A DNA stretch of 64,000 nt, from positions 62,001 to 126,000 of the forward strand of contig NZ_PJND01000009.1 in NCBI RefSeq assembly GCF_002846575.1. Reading direction: 5' to 3'. The position numbers and the translations under genes were made by a program. The notes beneath the pieces were generated by a model. That model saw only the letters and a list, made by a program, of their open reading frames with translations. It had not been told where the DNA came from and searched no databases. The stretch's first letter is position 1; each line of letters begins with the position of its first letter. Shown in pieces: positions 55,798 through 63,408 of the stretch. The DNA comes from Flavobacterium lindanitolerans (GTDB lineage Bacteria; Bacteroidota; Bacteroidia; Flavobacteriales; Flavobacteriaceae).

Positions 55798-56172
55798 ATG
55801 AGCACCAAAAACACCGAAAAAAAGCCAGAAAACCAAAGCAAGGACGAACTCATTGAAATGCGCCGCCTTACGGTATCTGCCATTTACATGAACAGTGAAG
55901 GCTACAACAAAAACGACTACGCATCCCGAATAATGCTCCTGGGCAAATGGGTTCGCAAATGCGGATTCAACGAAGGCGACAAGCTCACAATTTCCATATA
56001 CCAGAATAGGATAGTAGTCGAAAAAGAAGACCCAAACACGCTAGACACCAAACTCTTAGCCCGAATCCAAGACGAAAGTAGTAGACTTCTCAGAAAGAAA
56101 ATCAAAGCAATGGTACATCCCGAAGTATTCGAGCAACTGCGGTTTGTAAACGGACAAATCAAGATAAAATAA
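55798..56172 (+). CDS. SymE-like protein, copy 2
   Basis: A 124-residue protein of the same type: residues about 22-82 form the SymE-like domain (LLGKWVRKCGFNEGDKLTIS), and the C-terminal ~45 residues (LARIQDESSRLLRKKIKAM, then VHPEVFEQLRFVNGQIKIK) repeat the C-terminal extension of the upstream gene. It lacks the ~80-residue N-terminal part. Tandem arrangement and a shared tail suggest duplication and a joint role. Toxicity is not established. Confidence 0.75.
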   Translation: MSTKNTEKKPENQSKDELIEMRRLTVSAIYMNSEGYNKNDYASRIMLLGKWVRKCGFNEGDKLTISIYQNRIVVEKEDPNTLDTKLLARIQDESSRLLRKKIKAMVHPEVFEQLRFVNGQIKIK

Positions 56173-56189
56173 CCGACCCTAGTGCAATC

Positions 56190-56355
56190 GGTTTTTAGCC
56201 AATTGTGGAGCCACAGACGATGCCTACCTTTTAAAAACATTTTCCTTTGGGCGTGCCCCTCCGGGTCGGGCTATCCGCTACAAGTCCTCGCTCGTACCTC
56301 GCTGTGGGCTTTTCGCTGCTATCCCTCACGCAAACCCGTCATAAAATAGAGTAGG
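56190..56355 (+). repeat. Repeat family R, copy D
   Basis: Positions 56231-56355 match copy B (44801-44925) over 125 bases with four differences (near 56238, 56261, 56296 and 56304). The left flank, 56190-56230, has GTTTTTAGCCAATTGTGGAG, which also occurs in diverged form near 61260. It separates the SymE-like genes from darTG. Confidence 0.88.
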
Positions 56356-56429
56356 GTACATAACCGAATGAAAATAGCAATGAGTTACGAAGTACATTTC
56401 TATTTAAAGAAATATGTATTTAAAACTTT

Positions 56430-57467
56430 TTAAGGATGTGTGAATGAAGCTTTTTGTATATGATTTAGAGAAATATTAATATAGTTTGGATTAGAAATAA
56501 GACTTCGTTTTCTATCACTCCATTCTTCTAATTTTTTTGTAATGATTAAGTTGTTGAAAGTATCGCTTTTGATAGCAACATAATCAATACTTGACAATAG
56601 TTCTAATGCAAAATCAGAATAAAAACCATTTAAAAATGTAATCGTATTTTGAGCGATTTTGTGAAGAACGGGATTGTTTTCAACATGAGCTTTTACAGTT
56701 TCATATCCGTCAGAAATCAAAGTCAGTGGTTCAAAAGGCTTTTTATTCATGTCACTATATCCCATAAGATAACTACCATTCAATGCATTTAGTACAAATC
56801 TAACCTTGCCCGAATATGGACCATAAAATTTTGGTTCAAATTCTAGTTTAAAGTATTCTTTTGCTCCAAATCTTTGTAAAAAATAGCATACTTTTTCGCT
56901 GGAAAACTCTGATACGTATTCTCCATTTCTTACTAAATCATATAAAACGTAAAGTAGTAATGCTCGAGCGTCTGTTAATTTTACTCTCTCATTTTTAAGA
57001 TGTTCCTTGATTTCTTGGGTAGGCTCGTACACAAAAATATTAATATCTAAATTTTGTAATTTCTGATTTATTATTTTTTTTACTCTTTCCCATTCTAACC
57101 CCCCATTACCTGCTCCTAAAGGCGGAAGGGCAATACTCTTTATTTTATTGTCGTTGATTACATTAATTAAATCATCTAGACCAGCCTCAATGTAACTATA
57201 TTCAGATGGTTTTCTCCAACTTTTTTTGGTTGGAAAATTTATTATTATTTTATCTCCAGAGTCAAAATTACTGTCTTTAAAAACAAATAAACGACCAATA
57301 TCAACTTTATTTTCTTTACATGCCTTTGCATAAGCTTTAAAGTTATTTGGAAAAGCTTTTTTGAACTGCAAGGCAATACCTTTACCCATAACACCATCTG
57401 TATTGACTGTATTGATAAGTGCTTCGGCGCTACTATCAAGTATATTTCCCGTAATGTATTGTATCAT
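56430..57467 (-). CDS. darG: DarG-type macro-domain antitoxin
   Basis: A 345-residue protein. Residues 1 to about 150 form a macro domain with the ADP-ribose-binding loop NTVNTDGVMGKGIALQF and PPLGAGNGGLEW. It removes ADP-ribose that DarT puts on DNA. The C-terminal ~190 residues are the DarG domain that binds and blocks the toxin. It follows darT after 11 bp, the standard toxin-first order for this pair. Confidence 0.93.
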   Translation of the reverse strand: MIQYITGNILDSSAEALINTVNTDGVMGKGIALQFKKAFPNNFKAYAKACKENKVDIGRLFVFKDSNFDSGDKIIINFPTKKSWRKPSEYSYIEAGLDDLINVINDNKIKSIALPPLGAGNGGLEWERVKKIINQKLQNLDINIFVYEPTQEIKEHLKNERVKLTDARALLLYVLYDLVRNGEYVSEFSSEKVCYFLQRFGAKEYFKLEFEPKFYGPYSGKVRFVLNALNGSYLMGYSDMNKKPFEPLTLISDGYETVKAHVENNPVLHKIAQNTITFLNGFYSDFALELLSSIDYVAIKSDTFNNLIITKKLEEWSDRKRSLISNPNYINISLNHIQKASFTHP

Positions 57468-57478
57468 CTTTTGTTTTT

Positions 57479-58147
57479 TTAATAATAAGCTCGGGGAATC
57501 ATTTTTATTTTTTCATCAGCAATCCCCATATTAATTAATTGCTGTTTTGCAGTATTGTTATAGCAAACATATCCTGCTATGAAATTAGCAGGTATATCTT
57601 CAGAAATTAAAAACTCTGCTTGTTTTTTTCTTTTAAGATCTAAATTTTCAGAACCTGCCCAGTAGGAAGTTTTAATTGCTGTCCAATCTATAATATTAGG
57701 CAAATTATTTATTTGGCTTGTATCATAGAAAGAAGTTAAACTATCTGTACCATGCCCATCAGAAAAATAAAATGTCATTCCTGCATTTACAATATTTTTT
57801 ATTCTACAAACAACATATACTATGTTTTGAGGAGGAGTTGCTTGTACAACAAAATTACCACCATGTTGCATAACATAAAGCATCGGCATTTTTACACCCA
57901 AATAGAACGGAATATAATCTCCTAAGGTAATAGTGGGGGCGTACAAATTGTTTATGTTTCCATTATTTATACTAACTTCTTTTCTACTTCTAGTATCTAT
58001 AAGGCTTACGTCTCCAATGCTAACAAAGTTAGGATTAGAATTATGAGAAGTTTTATGCGTTATACCGTGTGCGAGGATATGTGGAATATTCTCAATGTGT
58101 GTCATACGATATAAATACAAATCATCTATACTCATTTGTTTTGTCAT
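57479..58147 (-). CDS. darT: DarT-type DNA ADP-ribosyltransferase toxin
   Basis: A 222-residue DUF4433 enzyme that moves ADP-ribose from NAD+ to thymine or guanine bases in single-stranded DNA. The N-terminal YLYRMTHIENIPHILAHGI motif binds NAD+, and the catalytic Glu178 is in KKQAEFLI. It halts phage replication when freed from DarG. The first ATG (58147) is used; another in-frame ATG lies four codons in. Palindromes flank its promoter region. Confidence 0.93.
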   Translation of the reverse strand: MTKQMSIDDLYLYRMTHIENIPHILAHGITHKTSHNSNPNFVSIGDVSLIDTRSRKEVSINNGNINNLYAPTITLGDYIPFYLGVKMPMLYVMQHGGNFVVQATPPQNIVYVVCRIKNIVNAGMTFYFSDGHGTDSLTSFYDTSQINNLPNIIDWTAIKTSYWAGSENLDLKRKKQAEFLISEDIPANFIAGYVCYNNTAKQQLINMGIADEKIKMIPRAYY

Positions 58148-58152
58148 CAGTA

Positions 58153-58239
58153 ATTATTAATAATAATTATAGGTAAATATAAACAAAATAATCTTCTTGT
58201 AAATGTTGACTATATAACCTCTTTGATATTATTAATAAT
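58153..58239. promoter_or_regulatory. Paired palindromes flanking the darT promoter region
   Basis: ATTATTAATAAT occurs at 58153-58164 and again, identical, at 58228-58239. They bracket the 75 bp that must hold the darT promoter. Both are self-complementary, as operator half-sites often are. The AT-rich setting makes chance a real alternative. Confidence 0.4.
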
Positions 58240-58249
58240 TAAGAAGTTA

Positions 58250-60253
58250 TTATCCTGTAGCTGATTTAGTTAGTATAAAAGGTAATTCTTTAATATCTCC
58301 GGATTCCATTAGGTTCTCAATAACTGTTTCTTTGAAGTCAAGATTTTCAATCAAATGCTTATGTCTAATTTCAAATATTTTAAACAAGTCATCCCATTTC
58401 ATTGCATAAATCTCATAGTTTTTAACGCTTTCAACTAGGAATTTTTTTCCTTTATTTTTCTGAGATTCATATTTATCCTTAATCCATTCATCAACAGATT
58501 TACCAATTAAAATTAATTTCCATTTTCTTAGTTCGCTATTAAATTGAGGTTCAGAGATAATAAAACGAATATACGCTTCAATTTGGTCATATTGTTCCTT
58601 TCCGATAACAACAGTTGGTCGTTTTAACTCTACAATTATATTTTCTTCAATACTTAACTCATCATTGATAACCTCATTAGATTGGATTTTTCTGGCAATG
58701 AAAATGTCTGGTCTTTTTAATTTATTTTTTGATGTCAGATACGATTTCTCTTTTTTACCGCTTTCTATAAATGATAGATAATTATTTAAAGTAGTTTCAA
58801 AATTTACGTCAGCACTAACTAGATGATACTGCTCTCCAAATAACCAATAATTATTTTCAATAACCTTTTGAATATGGTCTCTTTCGTTAGTGAATTTTTC
58901 TAATTCAATAACTAATTTTTTTAATATCGTAACAGTATTAAATCGGTTTTTTAGTTCGTTTATTAATGCTGTAATGTGAATTACTTTTGTATCTTCTAAT
59001 ACTTTTGCAAATTCTAACCGTTCTTCATCGCTAAGGTCAATTAAACTTTCTAATATTGTTAATATATTATCTCGTTGTTCACTATCAAGCAATAAATTTA
59101 AAAAGCCTACTATTGTTTTACTCTGTTGGTCTTTCAGTCCTTGGAATATTTTGGGATTTAGACAATATATTTCTTTTACAACATTCTCTAAATCTTTTTC
59201 CCTTATTCTGTCGTAGGAATTATTTCGGAACTTAGGGAAAATATTTTTTCGTCTGAAATCTTCAATTAATTTTTCTGCTTTCTTTTCTCTTACGAAATTC
59301 TTTTCCTGTTCAGCAACTAAATGATTAAGGTACTGAATCAAAGCTTTAAACGTTCTATCATTTTTAGTGTTACCTAATTCATTAAAAGTGGGATTTGAAT
59401 CTTCTTTACTAGATGGTAAGAAATTGTCGAAATAAGGAGAGTTGATATAAACAGAATGATGAAAATCTTCTGTTTTATTATTAAAGGAAGTATGCTGTCT
59501 GTCGACTATTTTTAAACTATCATTTAAGAAATAGTAATAATATTTATCTCCAATGTTCCTTTTCCATTTTACGAAATCAATTTTAAATTCATGATTACCA
59601 TATTTAAAATTATCAGAAACTGAATATTCAATAACATCTTTATAATCAACATAGATATTATTGACATTGAGAGCATAATTTTCATTTCTATTTAAAAATA
59701 GATACCACCCAAATTCAGCGGTTAAAAAATCAAAAAAATCTTCATTTTCTAATAGGTCAGCTGTTAATTCTGTAAAATCATTAAACTCAACAGTTGTTCC
59801 TGTTTTTTTAGTTTTTGAAGAAATATTGTTTGATGTTTCAAACGAAGGTAAAGTTCCTTTGTTTAAAAGGATATCATAGGAGAGTTGTTTATTTCCTTGT
59901 CTAAAAGTTGTTTTCCAAATGGCTTGATTACAAAAACCGATAAAAGAAAATCGTCCTTTTCCTTTTTTACCTTTTACAATACCATTATGAGTATTTGAAA
60001 CCTGTTTTTGAGAATCTAAAAATTGTCCAAATGTTTGGTCAATAGTATTAATATCTATCCCAACACCATTATCTTCAATATGTAATTTATGAAAATACCC
60101 AAGCTGATTTGCATCATAAATAATTGAAACTTGCTTGGCGTTAGCATCAAAGCCATTCCAAATATACTCAGCTAAAGATTTTTTGTAATCTTTGTTTAAG
60201 CTTTGTTCAATACTTTTATAAGTAATTTTTGTAGTATGCTTTTGCTTAGTCAT
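58250..60253 (-). CDS. GHKL ATPase fused to a Shedu-like PD-(D/E)XK nuclease
   Basis: A 667-residue protein. Residues about 1-220 are a GHKL (Hsp90/MutL/MORC-type) ATPase with Glu29 and Asn33 in LAEYIWN, DNGVGID at 61-67, and GKKGKGRF at 95-102. After an alpha-helical middle region, residues about 455-565 look like a DUF4263/Shedu nuclease: ENNYWLFG near 466-473, Asp516 in KRPDIF and Glu542-x-Lys544 in IVELKRP. This suggests an ATP-gated DNA nuclease. It follows Xre copy 2 by 56 bp and is probably in its transcript. The pairing is not one I know as a named system. Confidence 0.72.
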   Translation of the reverse strand: MTKQKHTTKITYKSIEQSLNKDYKKSLAEYIWNGFDANAKQVSIIYDANQLGYFHKLHIEDNGVGIDINTIDQTFGQFLDSQKQVSNTHNGIVKGKKGKGRFSFIGFCNQAIWKTTFRQGNKQLSYDILLNKGTLPSFETSNNISSKTKKTGTTVEFNDFTELTADLLENEDFFDFLTAEFGWYLFLNRNENYALNVNNIYVDYKDVIEYSVSDNFKYGNHEFKIDFVKWKRNIGDKYYYYFLNDSLKIVDRQHTSFNNKTEDFHHSVYINSPYFDNFLPSSKEDSNPTFNELGNTKNDRTFKALIQYLNHLVAEQEKNFVREKKAEKLIEDFRRKNIFPKFRNNSYDRIREKDLENVVKEIYCLNPKIFQGLKDQQSKTIVGFLNLLLDSEQRDNILTILESLIDLSDEERLEFAKVLEDTKVIHITALINELKNRFNTVTILKKLVIELEKFTNERDHIQKVIENNYWLFGEQYHLVSADVNFETTLNNYLSFIESGKKEKSYLTSKNKLKRPDIFIARKIQSNEVINDELSIEENIIVELKRPTVVIGKEQYDQIEAYIRFIISEPQFNSELRKWKLILIGKSVDEWIKDKYESQKNKGKKFLVESVKNYEIYAMKWDDLFKIFEIRHKHLIENLDFKETVIENLMESGDIKELPFILTKSATG

Positions 60254-60309
60254 TAGTTTTTATTGTATGTTAACCTCAATTTTCACGATATCACTAATAG
60301 TAAAGTATA

Positions 60310-60705
60310 TTATTTCCCCTCAATCAACCTTTCCAACTTCTCAATCATTTCCTTTTGTTGTTGAATCATACGTTCGTATAATTCCACCATTTTATCAAGA
60401 GGATTAAAATTAAAAGTAGGGTGGACATTCATACCATTTGATTGGTCATGTGTATTGAATGTATTTGAGATAATATTTACTGCCTGTTCCTCGTCAAAAT
60501 TTTCAATGGCTTCCACAGGCAATTTTAAAATTTTAGCCACTTGTTCTAAAATATCCTTTTCTACGGACTCTTTTTGTTCCAGGAGAGAGATTTTCTTTTG
60601 GTTCCAGTCTTCGCCCAATTCGTAGGCTAGGGCCTCTTGCTTGATGCCCAGCATTTCACGGAAACGCTTTATATTTCGACCTTGGTGTATTTTCTTGTTT
60701 GGCAT
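60310..60705 (-). CDS. Xre-family regulator, copy 2
   Basis: A 131-residue protein nearly the same as copy 1 (54729-55124): the HTH_3 and coiled-coil parts are almost identical, and only the linker (about residues 68-85) differs strongly. The ATG at 60705 is used for the same reason as in copy 1. It precedes the GHKL-nuclease gene by 56 bp. The divergent SymE-like partner here is a pseudogene. Confidence 0.88.
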   Translation of the reverse strand: MPNKKIHQGRNIKRFREMLGIKQEALAYELGEDWNQKKISLLEQKESVEKDILEQVAKILKLPVEAIENFDEEQAVNIISNTFNTHDQSNGMNVHPTFNFNPLDKMVELYERMIQQQKEMIEKLERLIEGK

Positions 60706-60726
60706 ATCGGTATGTATCATAAATCT

Positions 60727-60734
60727 CAAATATA
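60727..60734 (-). promoter_or_regulatory. -7 element of Xre copy 2
   Basis: TATATTTG on the minus strand, identical to the element in front of Xre copy 1, 22 bp upstream of the ATG at 60705. Confidence 0.7.
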
Positions 60735-60743
60735 CTGTTTTTA

Positions 60744-60758
60744 GTTAAAATAATTAAC
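60744..60758. promoter_or_regulatory. Candidate Xre operator, second copy
   Basis: The same GTTAA-AATAA-TTAAC inverted repeat as at 55163-55177, kept intact although the adjoining SymE-like gene has decayed. Confidence 0.5.
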
Positions 60759-60770
60759 AACTATTGGCAA

Positions 60771-60985
60771 ATGAAGTTTCTAAATTATGCTTTTTTCAAG
60801 ATAAAACATTCTGATTAGGAATTGACTACCCAAGAGGGCTTGTTTTACTTCACGGCATAAAAGCACAATGAAATGAAAAACGCCGAGAGTAACAAAGATA
60901 AGCTATTGGAAATACGCAAAATTACGGTTTGCCGTAAAGTATTTAACTTCCATAATTATCATCCCATAATCACAATATGTGGCAA
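60771..60985 (+). pseudogene. Decayed SymE-like gene
   Basis: The first nine codons match the intact gene at 55190 exactly (MKFLNYAFF), and the reading then stops at TAG in codon 16. Similarity to the intact gene continues beyond the stop to about 60985, for example near the KITVCRK-like stretch that corresponds to QITGNRI in the intact frame. The rest of the gene, with the SymE domain, is gone. The divergent Xre regulator next to it is intact. Confidence 0.8.
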
Positions 60986-61294
60986 AAAGCTGTGGTATAT
61001 CAACCATTAAATAGAGCAGTGGAATAGTACTATTATTTTATAAAACGCTGATTTATAACATTAAAACAAGCTTGTCTTGAAGCAAAATTTCTCTACATTA
61101 TGTTAAATAGAAACTCTGTTTGAAGCACACGCTCTGGCATTGATGAATGAGCGTTTAAAAACGGACGTAGCGAAGCGTTAAAAAATGTAAACTGTTTGAG
61201 CATAAACCAAAGGTTTACGGGCGTAGCTCAGAGTTTTTACATTTTAGCGTAGCGCAGTCGGTTTTTAGCGAATTGCGAAGCAATCACGAACACC

Positions 61295-61325
61295 AAATAA
61301 ATAAATAAATAAATAAATAAATAAA
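61295..61325 (+). repeat. AAAT tandem repeat
   Basis: Seven full AAAT units plus AAA, with no interruption. It lies in a 1.25-kb non-coding stretch (60986-62235) between the SymE pseudogene and hsdS. Such tracts slip during replication, but no gene is near enough to be switched by it. To its left, near 61162-61254, is a long imperfect inverted repeat. Confidence 0.85.
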
Positions 61326-61345
61326 CCGTGAGTAATGCATCATAG

Positions 61346-61455
61346 CCTTGATTTTTTGGTTCTTTTGCATCAAGGCAAAAGAACAGATAATTAACGTGTG
61401 AGCGCCAGCATAGAAAAATGCCAAAAAAAAGCCGTCAGGCACATTGGCATTTTTT
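61346..61455 (+). ncRNA. Possible structured RNA: pseudoknot plus terminator-like hairpin
   Basis: Four arms interleave: CCTTGAT (61346-61352) pairs ATCAAGG (61369-61375), and GTTCTTTTG (61359-61367) pairs CAAAAGAAC (61376-61384). The order A-B-A'-B' makes an H-type pseudoknot with 7-bp and 9-bp stems. A second hairpin with an 11-bp stem (AAAAATGCCAA at 61414-61424 and its complement at 61444-61454) ends in a T-run. A pseudoknot followed by a terminator suggests a small RNA. I recall similar sequences between genes in other Bacteroidota. Expression is unknown. Confidence 0.4.
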
Positions 61456-61939
61456 GTATGCCAGCGAACTCCACGAAACGTAAGTTAGATGAGACCTTAG
61501 CTTAAAATAAAAACGCCGAATCAAAATAAAATTTCGCTTTCCGAGCGTTGGCAAAAAAAATTAAATCGACAGGACGAGCGTCGGCAAATTGTGCAGCGAA
61601 AATTCAATGTGTAAATTTTATTTCCAGACACATTTAATTTTTAGCAAACAAGCGCGTTGGCCGAGCGGCTATTTCCGGAGGCTCCGAACATAATGACTAA
61701 TTATAGGTCTAAATGCTTCCGAAAGCTAAACTTCCTTATGAAAGACACACCAATTATTTTACATAATATTATTATAGGGCAACCGAGCTTGCGAGGACTA
61801 TTTTGACCTATAATGTACGGAGCATTATGTTAAATAGCTTTGGTATTTAATTTTTTAGAGCAGGGGAAAAGGGGAATTTTATTTTCACTCTTTAACCGAT
61901 AAACCTCCATAAAACCGACTCACTTCCTCGTTAAACACC

Positions 61940-62012
61940 ACTCCGCGTGAGGGATAGCAGCGGCATCCTTTTGAGAGTTTACGAACAAAAGATAAAGCGC
62001 ATAGCCCGACCC
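61940..62012 (-). repeat. Repeat family R, partial inverted copy
   Basis: Read on the minus strand, this stretch has GGGGTCGGGCTATGCGC and, further on, GCTGCTATCCCTCACGC, the two core pieces of copies B and D. It is diverged between them and lies just left of copy E, in the opposite orientation. Confidence 0.65.
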
Positions 62013-62026
62013 CTGACCAACCAATA

Positions 62027-62199
62027 AACAACTGAAAAAAGGGCAGGGGACACGCCCAAACAATCCTCAATGTTGCTGAAATCCCGAATGTGATAAATAA
62101 ACAAAATGTGCCTCACAAAATAATGTAGAGAAAGTATATAAAACTGAGTAGCACAATGAGTGGCGAAGCCACAAAGACTGGCAACCCCTAAAAAGATTT
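62027..62199 (+). repeat. Repeat family R, copy E
   Basis: It matches the left half of copy B (44641-44805) closely, including AAAAAAGGGCAGGGGACACG, AATGTGATAAATAAACAAAA, GTGCCTCACAAAATAATGTA and TGGCGAAGCCACAAAGACTG, in the same orientation. It then ends about 27 bp before the hsdS stop. It is the rightmost copy in the window. Confidence 0.88.
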
Positions 62200-62235
62200 T
62201 GAGCGTACCTTAATTAAAAGTTGAATAGAGAAATT

Positions 62236-63408
62236 TTATAATTCTCCTTTAAAAGCTTGATCTAGTAAACTACTTTTTAATGCTTTCATATTGTCTAACT
62301 TTATCTTTAATTCTTTCGTCATTTTTTCATGTAAATTATATAATTTCTCAATTCTTGATACAGTTTGTTCTTGAACATCTAATGGTGGTAAAACCATCAT
62401 TCTTTTTTCTATATTTCCTTTTGTAATATGAATCATTCCAACTCCTCGACCACCTTCTTCTTTAATTTTGTCAGTGTCCCTCTCTAATAGATAATATAAA
62501 AATTTCTTTGAAACATTATCTGAAAGAGGAACAAGCTTCCATATATGATAATGATAAATTGATTTTTCACCATCCCATATTTTCGGACCAAAAGAAGCAG
62601 ACCAAGCATATAATAAATCTCCTTTTTCACAATATTTATTTTCTTCCAGTTCCATATTTGAATAATACCATCCTCTATTGGAGAAAAAATTACCAACTCT
62701 TAATATTGGGTATTTTCCTGCATTGAACATTTCACTTTGTTTATATGCACGCCCATTAATAACCGTAACAATTTCTGCAAGTGTTTTCTTCCTATATTTT
62801 AATTCTAAGGCACTAAATTCTCCATCAAGAGAACTATTTATTAAAGCTTTAGAATAATTCAAATTATCTTCAAGTAGTGTAATTGAATTATCAATTTTTT
62901 CAAATATAGTATCAAGTTTTTTAACAATTTTATTCTGTTCGGTAGGAGAGGGAACAAATATTGACCAATCTTCTATGAATTTTGTAGGTACCCTTTTTAA
63001 TCCTCCTGCCCCTGTCATACTTAATTTAGCTAAATGTATGAAAGAGCTTGTTTTAAGTGAATAATAGATCCATTTGGATGAAACAGTTTCTTTAGGTCTT
63101 AAAATATGAAATTCAGAAGATCCAAATCCAATATTATTTTCAAGATTTGTAGCAATTCCTAATTTTCCATTTTCAAAGCATGGTGTTACCTTTGCTAAAA
63201 CAACATCATTATTTTGAAAATAAGTATAACCTTTATATACTTCAATTAAAGGTTTAATTATGTTTGAACTAAAGTTTTGGTTATCTTCAATGAGCAAGTT
63301 CATTGGGACAAATGAAACTTTTAATTCGTTATTGAATTTCCCTAATTCTGATTTTTTAGGATTAATTATACAAACTTCACTAAGTTTTTTAATTTTTAAT
63401 TTATCCAT
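62236..63408 (-). CDS. hsdS: Type I restriction specificity subunit HsdS
   Basis: A 390-residue protein with two target-recognition domains (about 1-160 and 205-345), each followed by a coiled-coil spacer (LFVPSPTEQNKIVKKLD-type and PPLDVQEQTVSRIE). The domains choose the two halves of a split DNA target; both helices are conserved. The start overlaps the end of hsdM by 8 bases, so they are translated together. The target cannot be read from sequence. hsdR is beyond the window. Confidence 0.9.
   Translation of the reverse strand: MDKLKIKKLSEVCIINPKKSELGKFNNELKVSFVPMNLLIEDNQNFSSNIIKPLIEVYKGYTYFQNNDVVLAKVTPCFENGKLGIATNLENNIGFGSSEFHILRPKETVSSKWIYYSLKTSSFIHLAKLSMTGAGGLKRVPTKFIEDWSIFVPSPTEQNKIVKKLDTIFEKIDNSITLLEDNLNYSKALINSSLDGEFSALELKYRKKTLAEIVTVINGRAYKQSEMFNAGKYPILRVGNFFSNRGWYYSNMELEENKYCEKGDLLYAWSASFGPKIWDGEKSIYHYHIWKLVPLSDNVSKKFLYYLLERDTDKIKEEGGRGVGMIHITKGNIEKRMMVLPPLDVQEQTVSRIEKLYNLHEKMTKELKIKLDNMKALKSSLLDQAFKGEL

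Larger units (their letters stand above)
60308..60796. repeat. Segmental duplication, copy 2 (Xre head region)
   Basis: This is the second copy of the head region seen at 54727-55215, in direct orientation. It includes the Xre gene, promoter, operator-like site and the start of a SymE-like frame. Copy 2 is preceded on its right by a decayed SymE-like gene, not an intact one. Confidence 0.88.

Noticed and set aside
61652..61680. A tRNA-like stretch (GTTGGCCGAGCGGC)
   Set aside because: It resembles the D-arm of a class II tRNA, but no anticodon arm, T-loop or acceptor pairing follows.
61885..62070. A 61-residue minus-strand open frame
   Set aside because: It lies in the decayed repeat zone, spans an inverted piece of the repeat family, and has no family match or initiation context.
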